From assembly GCF_010093535.1 (NCBI RefSeq), contig NW_022985197.1, positions 532,726-596,725 on the forward strand: a stretch of DNA of 64,000 nucleotides, written 5' to 3'. Each line of letters opens with the position of its first letter. The stretch's first letter is position 1. This stretch comes from Lindgomyces ingoldianus. Its lineage: Eukaryota > Ascomycota > Dothideomycetes > Pleosporales > Lindgomycetaceae. The notes under the pieces were generated by a model. It was not told where the DNA came from and searched no databases. It saw nothing but the letters and a program-made list of their open reading frames with translations. The translations under genes and the position numbers were made by a program. Positions 11,187 to 22,783 of the stretch are shown piece after piece.

Positions 11187-12055
11187 TTAGCTGAGTTTTT
11201 GATCTTGAGGGTATTGATGGCCTGGGTGGCGGGCCATGCCTCCCTGCGGTGGCATTCCGGGGTACTGATTTGACTGCTGCTGTTGTTGCTGAAGGTATGA
11301 CTGGTAGTGGAGTGCAGCCTCTGGGGTCATGTATGCTGGCGGCATGCCAGTGTTTTGTGGCATGGCGCCAGGGCGGCCGGTCGGGACCTGGGGATGGCTG
11401 TCTTCTGGGGAGTCGACGGGATTGTCGCCGTCGACACCGTTGGCGTCGCCAGATGCGGGCTCGGGCGCGTTCAAGCAGGCCTGGGACGATGTTAGATAGT
11501 GCAAGGAGGCAATGCGACGCACGATACATACCTGGATGAGGTTTTTGCCTTCGGGTTTCGTGACGAGCGGCTGGAGCTTTGGGGTGGTGAAGGTGTAGAC
11601 CAGACCGGTCTCAGAGACAACAAGCAACAGAACCTGGGTACCGGTGAGGACGGATAATTCGTAGGCCTGGCAAATAAAACAGGTTAGCGAGGAACGACAG
11701 CCGGAGACGATGTTTCTCATGCGACGCGGGTAAAGCGCGACGCTGGTGGTTAAGACTGGGATGCTTGGATGCGCGCCAACGTCAACAGCAACGAACGCAC
11801 CTTCTTCATGATGCCGGCCTTGCGCTTCGAGAAGGTGATGTGCCGGCGCGACTTGTCCTGGATGAACTTGATCTCGATCTTCCTGCGCTCGCGGCCGGGC
11901 TTGTCATCGTCGTCATCGTCGTCGTCTGCGGCCGGGCGCGGGCGCTTAGTACCGCGGTTGACATCGCCTGCGACAAGTGCGCCATTGTTGCCATTGCCCT
12001 CGTCGTGGACAGTAGGCGACGCGTTCTGATCGTGGTCGGTGATTTCTGAGGCCAT
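11187..12055 (-). CDS. mcm1: MADS-box transcription factor Mcm1 (SRF type)
   Basis: DNA-binding regulator that recruits partner factors for mating, cell-cycle and developmental genes. Exons 12055-11801, 11666-11532 and 11480-11187 close in frame to 227 residues; introns of 134 and 51 bp have GTGCGT and GTATGT donors. The N-terminal 50 residues are polar and end in a run of aspartates (44-51). The SRF-type MADS box covers about 54-112 with the hallmark R-R-K-I-E-I-K-F-I and S-K-R-K-A-G-I-M-K-K, and intron 1 falls just after K-K at 85. The dimerisation strand V-L-L-L-V-V-S-E-T-G follows. The C-terminal tail is rich in Gln, Pro and Met, with six consecutive glutamines. Length matches Mcm1 of other filamentous fungi. 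It is divergent from pls1. Confidence 0.95.
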
Positions 12056-14093
12056 GGTAGTTGTTCCGCGTGCGGTTGGTTACGAGTGTTTGGGTTTTTT
12101 GGTCGACCTAACTCGTTGTGGCCGGGCAGTTGTGTGGGGATTTCCTCTTTGGAGGAGGGCGGCTTGTCGTGGATGGGCTGCTCGGGACAGGCGAGTGCAG
12201 GTGTCTGGATGGACGAGGTTTAGCCCAAAAGAATCGGGGCGGATGAAAGAGGAAAGACGGCGCGCTTGGAATGAAAAGAGACAAGTTAAGAGGTCGGGGG
12301 CTGCGCTGCCTGAACCCTTTGTGGTGTGGGCGGGCGGGCAAAGAATGCAAGGAAAGGCAGACCAGAAGGACGCTCGGTCGCACAACTGCTGCGAGTGCTG
12401 GTGCTGGACGGCTGGTGCTGCGAGGCCCCGAGAGCCGGCCGGCGTGACCACAGACGAGTCGCCGGCGGCAGGCGCAACTGGGTGGGCTAATAATACGATG
12501 GATGGGAAGGCAGGGAGCAGGTGGCGAACCGGTACGTACCTCTCTTGCTGCGCGCAATGCTGGCCGGAGCCGTGCGTGTGCGTGTGCTTGCTGTGCTTGC
12601 TTTTGGAGGGCGGCCGTTGGATGCAATGGGTGGAGAGCGCGGTGCCAAAAGCGAAGTTAGGCCTGAAGTGGTGGAGCAGCTGCTGTTGTAGGCCGCGGGA
12701 GTGTAGGGGCGGGGCTTGGCCGCAAGTGCACCAGGGCAGGACCAAAGCTGGAGCAGCAGCGCGCGGTGGTGCAGGTGTGAGAGGTGCTGTCTCAGAGAGG
12801 GAAAGTGATGGAGAGATTGGGGAAAGTGAAACGGGCGGAGGGCAGGTATATTTTGCAGCGACCACCGCTCGTCGAGCACGCTGCTTGGACGGCCAGGACG
12901 GGCTGCCGTGGGTGGCAGGCTGGGGGCGTGACGGTTGGCTGCACACTTGGGGGGACGTGAGCTCACCACCCTGGCTTCGCTGAATCGCTGATCTGGACAC
13001 CGGGGGTCGCGCGGGCGGCGCGAGAACGGGACCGCAGGCAAAGCGCGCAGTCGAGGCACGATGTTTACACAAAGTTGAGGCGTCGCGCTGACAGCTCGAC
13101 GACAGAGACAGCAACTGTGGTTCACGATGCTGCTTCGAGGAAAGTTGGAGACTGATATTGCCTGTTTGGGCGGCCTGGAGAGCGGATGAAGGAGCTGAGC
13201 AGCGTGCTTGGCACTCGACCTGCGCTGCATGGGTCCTGGTCTCCCGAGCTGGAATGGCGCGGGCGAGCGCGGTTTAGCGCAGTGTGCCCTGTGGGCCGGC
13301 CAGTCACGGTGCAGCAAAAAAGCGGGGCGCCCCACCGTGTCCGCCCCCATCTGACCAATTGGCCGCTACTTGCTGACTGAGGCCCACAAGTCTCCTTACC
13401 GCCTGCCAAGCGCGGCCTAGCACTTGCTGAGTCCGGTCTCGCCTCGGGGTCCAGCAGGAAGGAGCGCCCTCGAAGTCACTCGCAGCAAAGCCACCAACAG
13501 TCACCACACCGCGCAGCTCAACACCAAGCGTCTCTATCGTGGAGCAATTGCAGCGCATCGCCAGTCGCCCGTTGCAGAGTGACTTCACCTGCAGCAATCG
13601 TAGTCTCCCGCAGAGTTGCTGTTTCTCCCTCCGTCGCAGTCCACGTACGCTGCGCGAAACATCGGTCCACCCCTCCCTCTGTGCCCTGTGATTCGTCAAC
13701 CCGGCGCCTCCTACGCTCCTGAAACCATACCCGCCTCGCTTCATCCGACTGCGACACGCCCACCATGTCCCTCTTAATGCTGGAGCCTCCCTCCCGCTCC
13801 CATCCCATGCACCGCCCGCCCTCCTGCAGTCGCTGTCCTTCTCTTCACACTTCTCTTCTCTGTACCTAATTCTCATTATTGCCACGCATTAATCGTCGTT
13901 CTGCGAGAGAGTCGCCGGACGGCTCTGATCGCATTCGACTTTTCATTCATTCACCTGCTCCTGAGCGCTCTCGACGAGACTCTTGCTGTCGTTCTCCCCG
14001 TGACCTTTCATCCATCTGAAGTCGGGACGATTCCTACCTATTTAAGACCACATCCATCTCGCCAAGAACGAAGCAAGAACTTCAACCGTTAAG
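12056..14093. promoter_or_regulatory. GC-rich divergent spacer between mcm1 and pls1
   Basis: A 2.0-kb region that must hold both promoters and 5' UTRs, since the two genes are transcribed away from it. It is GC-rich on the mcm1 side and becomes CT-rich toward pls1. Long open frames overlap on both strands (for example 12039-12983 plus and 12080-13114 minus), but they are low-complexity Arg/Pro/Ser/Ala readings typical of GC-rich noncoding DNA. No CArG box with a full consensus was found by eye. Confidence 0.6.
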
Positions 14094-15021
14094 ATGGTGT
14101 CCAAACTGATGCTCGTTTTCGTCGCGACAGACGTCGTCTTCGCTATGTGTGGTGGTCTACTAGTAGGCTTCTCGCTGATAGCCGAAACAAACATGCGGGC
14201 GACCCCAACGACGGACAACGCCGCGCAGCGCCTGTTGCTCAACCAGTGTCCGTTAACAGGTACGTTACACTTCACATTGTAGAGCTGCAACACAGGGTCC
14301 ATGTTCTAGCACCACTGTAGCCGCTGATTGTCACGTTCATGATCCAAACTCGAACACTGACGCTTTGCAGCCGGCGTGGTAAATGCCGCCTTGGTCTTCA
14401 TCACATTCGTGTTCTCAGTCCCCGCCTTCTTTCTCCCATCAAACCGAGGCTGGCTTCGTATGCATGGCTGGCTCGTCGTCTTTTGCGCAACCTTCACGCT
14501 CGGCCTAGGTCTCGCTGTGTGGGTAGAAACGCTAACGACTCGGAAAAACCTGGGCGCCATGTGGGCAGAAGAAGTGCCGCTGGTTCAGAGTCTTTTGCAG
14601 CAAAAGGTAAGTCTTTGACAGCTTTCGTTTCGTTACGGGCTGCGATGGGATTGTCAGGTCAGATGTCTCAAGTGGAGCGAAAGCAAGTGAAATGAGGCGG
14701 AGAATCCTGCAGACACTACCCCCAAAGAGCGTGGCTGACTCGATTTAGTTTAACTGCTGCGGATACTTTAACTCAACTTCACCACAATTCATCCAAGACA
14801 ATGTCTGCACTGACAAGCTCGTTGCGGCCCAGAAGGGTGGATGTATTGGCAAATTCTCGAGTTTTGCTAACGGCTATTTGGACCTGATCTTCACCGCTGC
14901 GTTCGGTATTGTCGGCGTGGACGTCGTACTAATTCTCTGCGTCGCCATGGTCTTAAAGTTCAGGCAAGAGCAGGAGAGGTACAGGCATATTGACGAGAAG
15001 AACGGCTTAGGCGCACTATGA
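14094..15021 (+). CDS. pls1: Tetraspanin Pls1
   Basis: Four-helix membrane protein known in plant-infecting ascomycetes for building the penetration peg of the appressorium, and also present in non-pathogens. Exons 14094-14259, 14371-14606 and 14749-15021 join in frame to 224 residues, the usual Pls1 length. Hydrophobic helices lie near the N terminus, twice in exon 2 (V-V-N-A-A-L-V-F-I-T and the W-L-V-V-F-C-A segment) and near the C terminus (F-G-I-V-G-V-D-V-V-L-I-L-C). The large outer loop carries the tetraspanin C-C-G (137-139) and paired cysteines at 154 and 166. The short charged C-terminal tail is cytosolic. Donors are GTACGT and GTAAGT. The gene looks intact. Confidence 0.95.
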
Positions 15022-17918
15022 GGATTTGATTGAAGATGTCTGGAGGTAGTGGAGAGGGTGGATGCAAGAGACCGTAGATCAGACTAAATCAAAAAAGAGT
15101 ATGAAAATGAGGGGTAGGAAGCTGGCTAATTCATTCTTTCTATCTCGATACCCTCTTTTGCGTGTAAGGTTCTGGTGATACGGTGGTGGAAATGGAAGTA
15201 TCAGCCGTGCTGATTCAGGCAGTTTGGGGAGAATGTGTATTTTCACCTTCATTGTATCCAACTCATTTTCTGCTTTAGCTTAATAGCGTTGTTGTCTTTT
15301 CAACTAGATTCACAAACCCAATTTATGAAGCAAAATGACCGTTAACTATGATCTAAATGACTTCAGAATTTTTCAGGGCGCTACGTACTCAAATTTAGCA
15401 TCAAGCTTCGTCGAATCAACAGAGTTGTGGAGTCCACTCAAGGAACGACAGCGTCAGCGTGATAAACTGCTACAATCTTCCAACTCTCGACCCTATTCGA
15501 TACCACTCGAAACAAAATCTTTTTCGAACCCAAAACACGAAAATCCTCAATGCCAAACCACAACCCTTTTCGAACGTCCCTCACACATCCACAACTGCAT
15601 CGCTCGGAAACGTACGGCACATAGTAAAACGCAAAACCTCACAAGACACGGAAAACAACGATGCCGTTTCCGACCGTTCCGTCAGCAAGGTCGTTTTCCG
15701 GCCCCCAAAAAGTTAAACAACCTCAAACCACGATTCCGGGGCTAAGTTCGGTAGCTCTCTTATCGCCGAGCTTCAGCTCTCCACGCCATTCTCCTCACCG
15801 TCTTTTCAAGTCCGCTGTATCTGCAGCATCCAATCTGGATCTGCAGCGATGCGATGTCCATTCCATGGATACATGATTCATAGGTGATCGTTCACCATCT
15901 AACCGAGTGTTCGAGACATTTCTCCCTCAGGGCTTCCTAATCCTGTCAAAACCACGTGCCCATTACTTCGTTAGGCACCCCATCCAACCGCGCACTAATA
16001 ATTCCGAAACCCTGGCGTCATATGTGAACTAATCAGGGGTGAGTGGCGAATGTCGTCCATTTCCCAATCAATAAATCGTCTCCTGAATCCTATTGATGTA
16101 ATATACTCGATGAGGGGATTGCATCCATGAGTGAGAGGACAGAGATTGCGAATAAGAAAATACGAACTCGTGGGCTGCGCTGGGATCGATTGCGTGAGAG
16201 ATGGAAGGGCTAGTAGGGAGGCTTGGGGTGGACGTGGATTGAGGGGTGCTTGAGCTTTGTTCGCTTGGATTGGTTCGGGGGGGCGATGGATCATCAGGGT
16301 CTTGGGGCGCAACGCGACGCGTACCTGACGATCCCCCTGATCTTTATTTGGGATTAGACAGTGGACAAGGTTGGAGGGAGGGAACACGCTGCTATGGATG
16401 ACGCGGCCCAAGAAGGTAATGAGGAGCAAGCTCTCTGGCGGGTTTGCCAATGCCAAGGTATTGGGATTGATGGTGTGAGGATACCCTGGTAAGATATTGA
16501 ATTCATGCGTTGGAAATTTGAACATTGGTGAAAAGGCTAGAGTGATGGATTGTGGATTTATTGGAATGTGCAAGACGACAATGGCAATGTCTATCGTGTT
16601 GAAGGGTGGGGGCTTCTTTCCTGTTGGCTGTATATGCCCCTTAGTTCTGGGACTTGGTAAGTGAATGGCTGTTTGTAATGTTCTATATGTGGACTCTATG
16701 TATTTACGGTTGAATAAAAAGTAACAAAGTTGTAAAGCATGGCAGTTTCTTTAACCTTCCTACTATCCATTTCAATCTACGGATCCGTAGCCATGGTTCT
16801 ATAGCTCGACTGCTGTTCCTCCAGTATTGCGTAAAGTTAACGGCTATGTTTAGGGAGAAGGGCTCCAAGTCTGTTAAGCGTTGTGGACAGGATATTAACC
16901 TTTAAATAGCAAGAGAGTGAGACAATTAAATAATAGGGATTTATGTGAGTTGACAGTTGGAGAGTTGCCAAATGCATAGTATGAAAGTGTGCGTATGTTT
17001 CCGTGATGTTTGCGGGAAAAACATAAGACGGTTAGCGCTGCACAAGGTCAAGCTTCCCTATCTTGCCTTCCGCTACTTACAATTCAGACGGCCATGCAAT
17101 ACTCTTCCCCCAAAGGGGAGTCAAGCTCTACTACCAATGAAATTAGAAGCACTTCTCCACTGAAGGCATGTAGAATCCCATCTATTTCGTAAAATCCCCA
17201 CTCTCATTCCTTTACCTTGCTGTCAAATCAGTCAATTACTTTTCTTTATTACCTGTCTCTAGCATTTTTGCAAGAATACCACCCTCGTTCAAAGGAACCC
17301 CCTAAGGATGCCCTTTCGACTTCTGTCAATGAGATTACAGTCTAACAAGGCAGAGACCAAGAACTTCAAAGTAAAAGAGAAGACGAGTACAGGAGTTTGA
17401 AGGTAAGAAGGAGCATAATAAAGGTTCAGCGAGTTGTGAAAGTCCCACATTCAAACCATCTCCGCAGTATCATCAGCACTCAATTTCCTTACTTTCCTAA
17501 TTCTACCATGTATTCTTTTTTCTCCCCGGTTTGTTCATGTAAACTCTCTTGCGCGGCGCTTCTCTTGGTTCTCTGGCTAGAGGCCTCACCTTTCCACGAG
17601 ATAAACACCGTTCCTTTAGTGTTTCCCCGGATAATATAGAAGATGAGGCAGTCATCAAGAACTCTGAAGAGCATCTGAAGACAGTGACCAGCGGCGATAT
17701 TCATCAAAACAAGGAATCCGACGAAATTGCGTAATTAGAGTATTTCACTAGAAGACGAAAAGTAAGCGGAAGATGCCAAAAAGCTATTCAAATTCCACGT
17801 AGTTGAGGCGGAAGGCGCTTCAAGTAGTCCGACACCGTAGGCTTGAAATCACCCTTTCCGCATCCCATAGGGGAAAAAGCAGTACGTGTCTATGCTGCCG
17901 GACTTAAAATTAGAATAA
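15022..17918. other. Gene-poor stretch after pls1
   Basis: About 2.9 kb with scattered short frames only. A 192-codon minus frame (15995-16573) is compositionally odd (Pro, Ile, Ser rich), with no family features or splice context, and I do not call it a gene. A plus frame at 15335-15745 is equally unconvincing. No RNA gene was seen. The left end is the pls1 3' flank. Confidence 0.5.
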
Positions 17919-18107
17919 ATGACCAAGACCCGAGGGTTCCAGAAAGAATTAGTCCAAGAAAAGGATATAGTCGGTGAAGTCGAGACTCCAGATGGAGAAA
18001 TGCGAATGCGGGGTTGGCTAACCTTGGACAATGTCGCAATAGAGAAATTCAAGAAGCACCCAGGGATCGCCCTTATATACGAGGGCTTAAAGCTGTCTCT
18101 CGGGTAA
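17919..18107 (+). pseudogene. Short unrecognised ORF, possible gene fragment
   Basis: A 62-residue frame with protein-like composition: a charged start, then a D-I-V-G-E-V-E-T-P-D-G-E-M segment and a W-L-T-L-D-N-V-A-I-E-K-F motif, ending in a helix-like I-A-L-I-Y-E-G-L-K-L. It stops abruptly, with no obvious exon continuation on either side. I do not recognise the family. It lies in the same gene-poor block as a decayed transposase fragment, so it may be a relic or a small real exon. Confidence 0.3.
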
Positions 18108-19067
18108 GCTAATCAAGTTGGAAATACTACTAAAAACAGTGGACGAAAACTCCTAAAAACGTATGCACTCCCACCCCCACAAATATCGATACTTAGGAAT
18201 CTAGGTACCAGTGATTGAGATTTCGAGTCTTGGCCCTTAATCTTCAGTTGAATTGCTATATCTCTAGAAAAACCTAATGGGTTATTTTTACCATCCAATA
18301 GCGGTCTACAAAGAGGTGAAGAGCGCAAATTTTAGAAATATTATTACGCCGTTATTGAGAAAATAAGTCACTAGCCTTTCCATTTTTGGTGCTTTTTTGG
18401 GTGGCACAGTGACTGGTACGCTTTAAAGATATCTCGCCGAAGCTCTCTTAACCCCACGAATAATTGATCCCGCCATGCTCGTCATGGGTTTTGCTGCATT
18501 TACACCCTTGCCGGAGAGTTTTCTGAGAAGAAGTTCTACATGCCACCAGAGTCTGAGAGCGAAGAGAAAAGATTTTAGCAGGAGATTTAGAATGGAATCC
18601 TTGAGAACACTTGCAAGTTGTTTCATACCAGTCCAGACGCGGTCTAGATTGCTGTCACACTGGGGATACTTCTAGATGGTTTGTAGCTAGAGGTAGGTGG
18701 TGTTGGACCACACAATCCAGTAGTCGTTGAGGCCCTCCCAAAATAGCCTACCGACGTTCTCCCTTAACAAGGGCCATAGGCTCATCATATTCAGAACGAG
18801 TGAAACTGGATGGCTTGAGTTGTGGTTGCCGATGCAATGTCATTCCGGGAAGAATATCGAGAACAAACAACATACTAGATAGAACACGTAGAAAAAGAAA
18901 AAAGAGAGGCGGCATTTTGGACAGAGGTCAATTGAGGTGACAGAGATTGTTGATGTACATATAGAGGTTAATATTCGCACTGCCTTGCCAGTTTCCAGGA
19001 GTCCCTAATTAGCAAGACTAAATAATACAATTCCGTCAACAATACCACTACCTCCGAGGCCGCAAAA
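18108..19067. other. Gene-poor stretch with no recognisable feature
   Basis: Short frames on both strands overlap near 18423-18675 without any domain I can name. No RNA gene or clean terminal inverted repeat was seen. It separates the two coding-like fragments of this block. Confidence 0.4.
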
Positions 19068-19466
19068 ATGGACGATGACGACAATTTTGTTTACATTGGT
19101 GGCGCCGTCAAGCCCTATAACAATAACGTCAACAGCGGCAGCGAAGAGAGCGAATTTGAGGACTTTGATGATGTCACGTTTAACCCTGCAGCACCCACCG
19201 ATATCCTTGGCATCAAGGCTTCGAGAATATCGAGTAGTTCTTGTGTGTTACACATATACGCATATAATGAAGAATATGCTCTGAGAAAGCAGAGGAAGCT
19301 ATATACGAAGAAAGTCTATGAGCTTAAGGCTATCTATCTCCATTGCGACCATGGCCATAAACCTAGAGCGAGCGTGAGCAACATCAAATTGAACAGTATA
19401 TTTCTAGCCCACAACTGCTCCTCCGTGCTAGTTGTGAGGCGCGTAGATGGCCTGCTGGTATTATGA
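19068..19466 (+). pseudogene. Decayed FAR1-type DNA-binding domain of a Mutator-like transposase
   Basis: A 132-residue frame starting with an acidic leader (M-D-D-D-D). From about residue 70 it matches the layout of the FAR1-like zinc-binding region at the N terminus of fungal Mutator-like transposases: Y-A-L-R-K-Q-R-K, then a basic turn, then I-Y-L-H-C-D-H-G-H-K-P-R, and later N-C-S-S-V-L-V-V-R-R-V-D-G. The expected H-N-H end of the domain and the whole MULE catalytic part are missing, and stops follow directly. I read it as a fragment of a dead element or a domesticated leftover. Family assignment is by motif memory only. Confidence 0.5.
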
Positions 19467-20292
19467 TTGCCCACTCTGTGCTTCGAAAGCAATCTTAGCA
19501 GATAGATGACAGTATCATCCTTATAAGTAATGAAGGAGCTCGTGCGCGATTACCCTAGTCAAATGATTCGCCCTCACGATATTTAGAACGGGAAGCGGAA
19601 GTACAAGCGCGAGCAGCTGGTACACATCTTCTCAATACCTGCTGTCAAACCTAGTTCTATCGTTTCTTTCCGCAGGTTGAGATCCTTCGGTATTGTCTTC
19701 GGAGTATGTCTTGACTGGTGGTTCGGTTGCGTTCTCTTCATTTAGAAACTCTAATTTGAGATTGTTTCCCCACTTCCTAACATAGTGTTGTTTTATTCAG
19801 GTCGAGGTTTATCACACTCTCGAAGCCGGAGTTCTATCCTTTATATCGCTCAACGGAGATACCTTTGCATTTTCTCCATGGTGTTCAGTTGATACTGTGT
19901 CGAATGCATTATCTCTTTCGACAACACCTATTCCCATGACCTGGTTTCCACTCCACACGCTCGCAATACAATATGATAAATGAAGTCCGGCGAGGGGGTT
20001 GTAGAACATGTCGATTTTCGATGATCAGGAAATGTCCACGCTTGATGTGGTTAGGCTTGCAGAACCATAGCTCGAGGTCGTGTCTGAAAACGAAAAGGGG
20101 ATTTGGTTAGCGAGAAGTTCGGACGTGGGTATCATAATAAAGTCGTAAATCAATAAAGGAAAACATTAGGTGTCCGCCTAGACTTTTGGAGTATAAGCCT
20201 ACTTAAATGAATTTGCTACAACATTCCCCATCGACTGCAAACCAGATCCCGTCGTAGATTTCTAGGTGCCGGTCGTACCATATGAGAATGAT
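19467..20292. other. Noncoding stretch before the PIP-motif gene
   Basis: No credible frame or RNA gene. The right part is probably the 3' UTR of the minus-strand gene that ends at 20293; the left part may be further decayed transposon sequence, but no catalytic motif could be read. Confidence 0.4.
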
Positions 20293-22783
20293 TCAGATCC
20301 CTTCAGGACCATTCACACTCGTCATCTCGCTCTTGATTCCACAATCCTCCCCACTTACACTCACAGCTTCGCTCTTGACGCTATTGGCTTCCCCACTAAC
20401 ACTCGCTGCCCTGCTGGCCGCTGTCTTCACAAACCATTTGTTCATGGGCGTCTGAAACTTTACTTTTCCCTCGTCTTCAAATGGATTCCCACCATTCCGG
20501 CCACGGGTCCTCACTGCATGATCAAGACGATGGTACAGTCGCTCACTGGCATCCTTCGCATCTAATCGGGCCATATCGCTTAAGGCGCCGGTTTCAACGA
20601 TATTGTTGCTAAGGAGCTTGACTTGCTGGGCGAGCCTGTCGACTTGTTTGTTGAATGCGATTTCCTCGGGAGAGAGATATATTGGAGTCGAGGCCGATGT
20701 GGATGCGGTAGTGGAGGGTCCCGGGGGGGGCGTTGGATTGATTATAGGCACATAAGGGACCGTCATCGGACCGGGACCAATGGCAACATCCAAGAGGGAT
20801 AGACGGGCAGCGAGAGTTTTGTAATCGGTCTTCTTAGTGAAAACATAGTCTGGAGAATTCTGAATGTGGCTGCGGATAAGGAAGGGAACGCTGGGATCAG
20901 ATAGAGGGACATTGAGCTGCTTCGGTTGGATAAAGAAAGCAAGCGCTAGATGCCGTTGGAGATGCGCAGTCAAAGGCGTGTTAGCGGGGAGGGACTGCAC
21001 GAGGTTATTTTGAAGGATGGGATGGGTAATGCGCGGGAGGAGCGAGGGGAGGAAATCATTCAACTGTACAATCATTAGAAGTGTCACATAATGGAACACA
21101 GGGGTTTTCTTACAACAGGGGTCAGTTCATCTGGTGGTATGACGCAAATGATCTTCTCGATGGTAGATTGAACGCTATGTAGCACCTCTGCATTCGACAT
21201 AACGCTGTCATCAAAGCAGACATGAAAGAGAAGATAGAGAACGTCACTCCTCGAAGTAGGAGGTACACTAGAAAGAATGAGAAATGGCATCATATCGGTG
21301 ATATTGAAACGCACCTCTTTGCAGCTCTTTCAAGAAGATGAATGACCCATTTTAAGGCCGGTGGAAGCGGTCGTTTGGCAGCTGATTTCATTAGTATCTG
21401 CCTTAAGAAGCAGACCTGCAACCTCACCATCTGGAGGCTCTCTGGAAGGAACTATCCCCTGCAAAGAATTCAGACACTGGGTGTCGGCGCCCAAGCAATT
21501 GAAAATGAAGTCGAGCCCATCCCTCGTAAAGATGGCTTGAAGGTGACGAGAATCAGCCTGCTGATACTAAGTCTTTGAATACAGCTTTGAGATGTTAAAT
21601 GTTACTTACTTCGAGCAATTGGATATACCTGTTACTCAACATATCGCTCCGCCCGAGACAGACTACACTGCATTAGCAGATGCCCCTGGACTTCGAACTT
21701 ATGGCATACTTTGTTCGATCATCCAGGAAGCCAGCTCCTCTGGGAGCTCCTGGAACTGGAAGATTTGCTGAGCGTAACCAGACAGAAATGCCTGATCACT
21801 GGCAGCATCTAGAAAATTTAGAGGATGCTGAAACATTCTAGGACAGATGCCCGAACCTTCAAAGTTTGTGGCCCAGTGTTGGTTGGGCAGGCATTCGGAT
21901 GGAAAATCAGACGGTTTGACGGAGCTCGGATCGAATTTGTCGCTAAAGAAGTGAAATACGTGGTTGTGATCAAGGGCATTAGTCCTCTGCATGGCAAGAT
22001 ACAGCCGCTTTGCCTTGTCACCACCCTCCTGGTCTGTGACTACCCCAGCGAGCACCTCCTCGCTGATGACTAGGTCTAAGGTAGGGTCTTGCTCGACAGG
22101 TTTCTCCATGTCAGCCTTGTTTTCAGCAATATCTCGCTCGATTTCGGAAAACTGCTGTGCCTTAGCCGCAAGGTGGTTCAATGACGACTTCGAGAACTTG
22201 GCGGGCCTATCGGAAGGCCTACGAAGAGCATTCTTCTGTGTCCGGCTGAAGGGCCCAGACCGTAAGGTAGGGCCCCCTCTAGTCTTCCCATTGGCCTTGA
22301 AATCGTCCAATATTATTTTGCGGGGGGGAGATTTCTTCTTGAGACCAAAGTCAATTTCCTCAAGCGAATCTGAATCAGTGTCGGAGTCCGAGTTCTGCAC
22401 CATCTGCTCTCCATTGAGTACGATTCTTTTGCTGCCACTCGAGTTTGTCGACGACTGCGATGTGCTGGGCGGGCAGGTTGTCATGGTTGCTCGCGGGGTC
22501 GTGTCGGTGATGATCCATGACTGCTTTGTGCCTATGTGGGTAGACGTTGGAGAGGTTGGAGAGGAGCGAGCAGAGACATTGCCGTGACGGAAGGTTGAGC
22601 GCGCGGACGGCCATACTCGAGGCGCATTCCCATCTAGAGCAAACAACGTCAGCGAACACTCAACTAGAATGCTGTGCCATGGGTCGATGTACCTGTCTGC
22701 GGCGGGGATGTCGGGGGGTATGGCGGGCGCGAGGGTTGAGATGCGGGCTTGAAGAAGTCTCTGATGTCTCTCTTTGGCGGCAT
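20293..22783 (-). CDS. Unrecognised nuclear-type protein with PIP-like N terminus, seven exons
   Basis: Exons 22783-22693, 22633-21710, 21662-21610, 21566-21428, 21381-21315, 21267-21114 and 21063-20293 join in frame to 732 residues. Introns are 47-59 bp with donors GTACAT, GTATGC, GTAAGT, GTGAGG, GTGCGT and GTAAGA. The protein opens M-P-P-K-R-D-I-R-D-F-F-K-P, which resembles a PCNA-interacting box without its usual Gln. Next come a Ser/Thr/Pro-rich stretch, an acidic S-D-S-D cluster near 112-126 and basic segments. Residues from about 250 to 580 look folded and helical (H-F-F-S-D-K-F-D, W-V-I-H-L-L-E-R, V-L-Y-L-L-F-H-V-C-F). A heptad-like helix near 640-690 precedes a Ser-rich tail. I cannot name the family. 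A Smc5/6-loader (CANIN/Nse6-like) identity is one hypothesis, untested. It is divergent from the flippase gene. Confidence 0.82.

Noticed and set aside
12039..13885. Long frames on both strands (314, 344, 287 and 193 codons) in the mcm1-pls1 spacer
   Set aside because: GC-rich sequence gives few stops by chance; readings are Arg/Pro/Ser/Ala low complexity, overlap each other on both strands and show no domain.
15995..16573. 192-codon minus-strand frame as a gene
   Set aside because: No recognisable motif, odd Pro/Ile/Ser composition, no splice or start context; lies in a gene-poor relic block.
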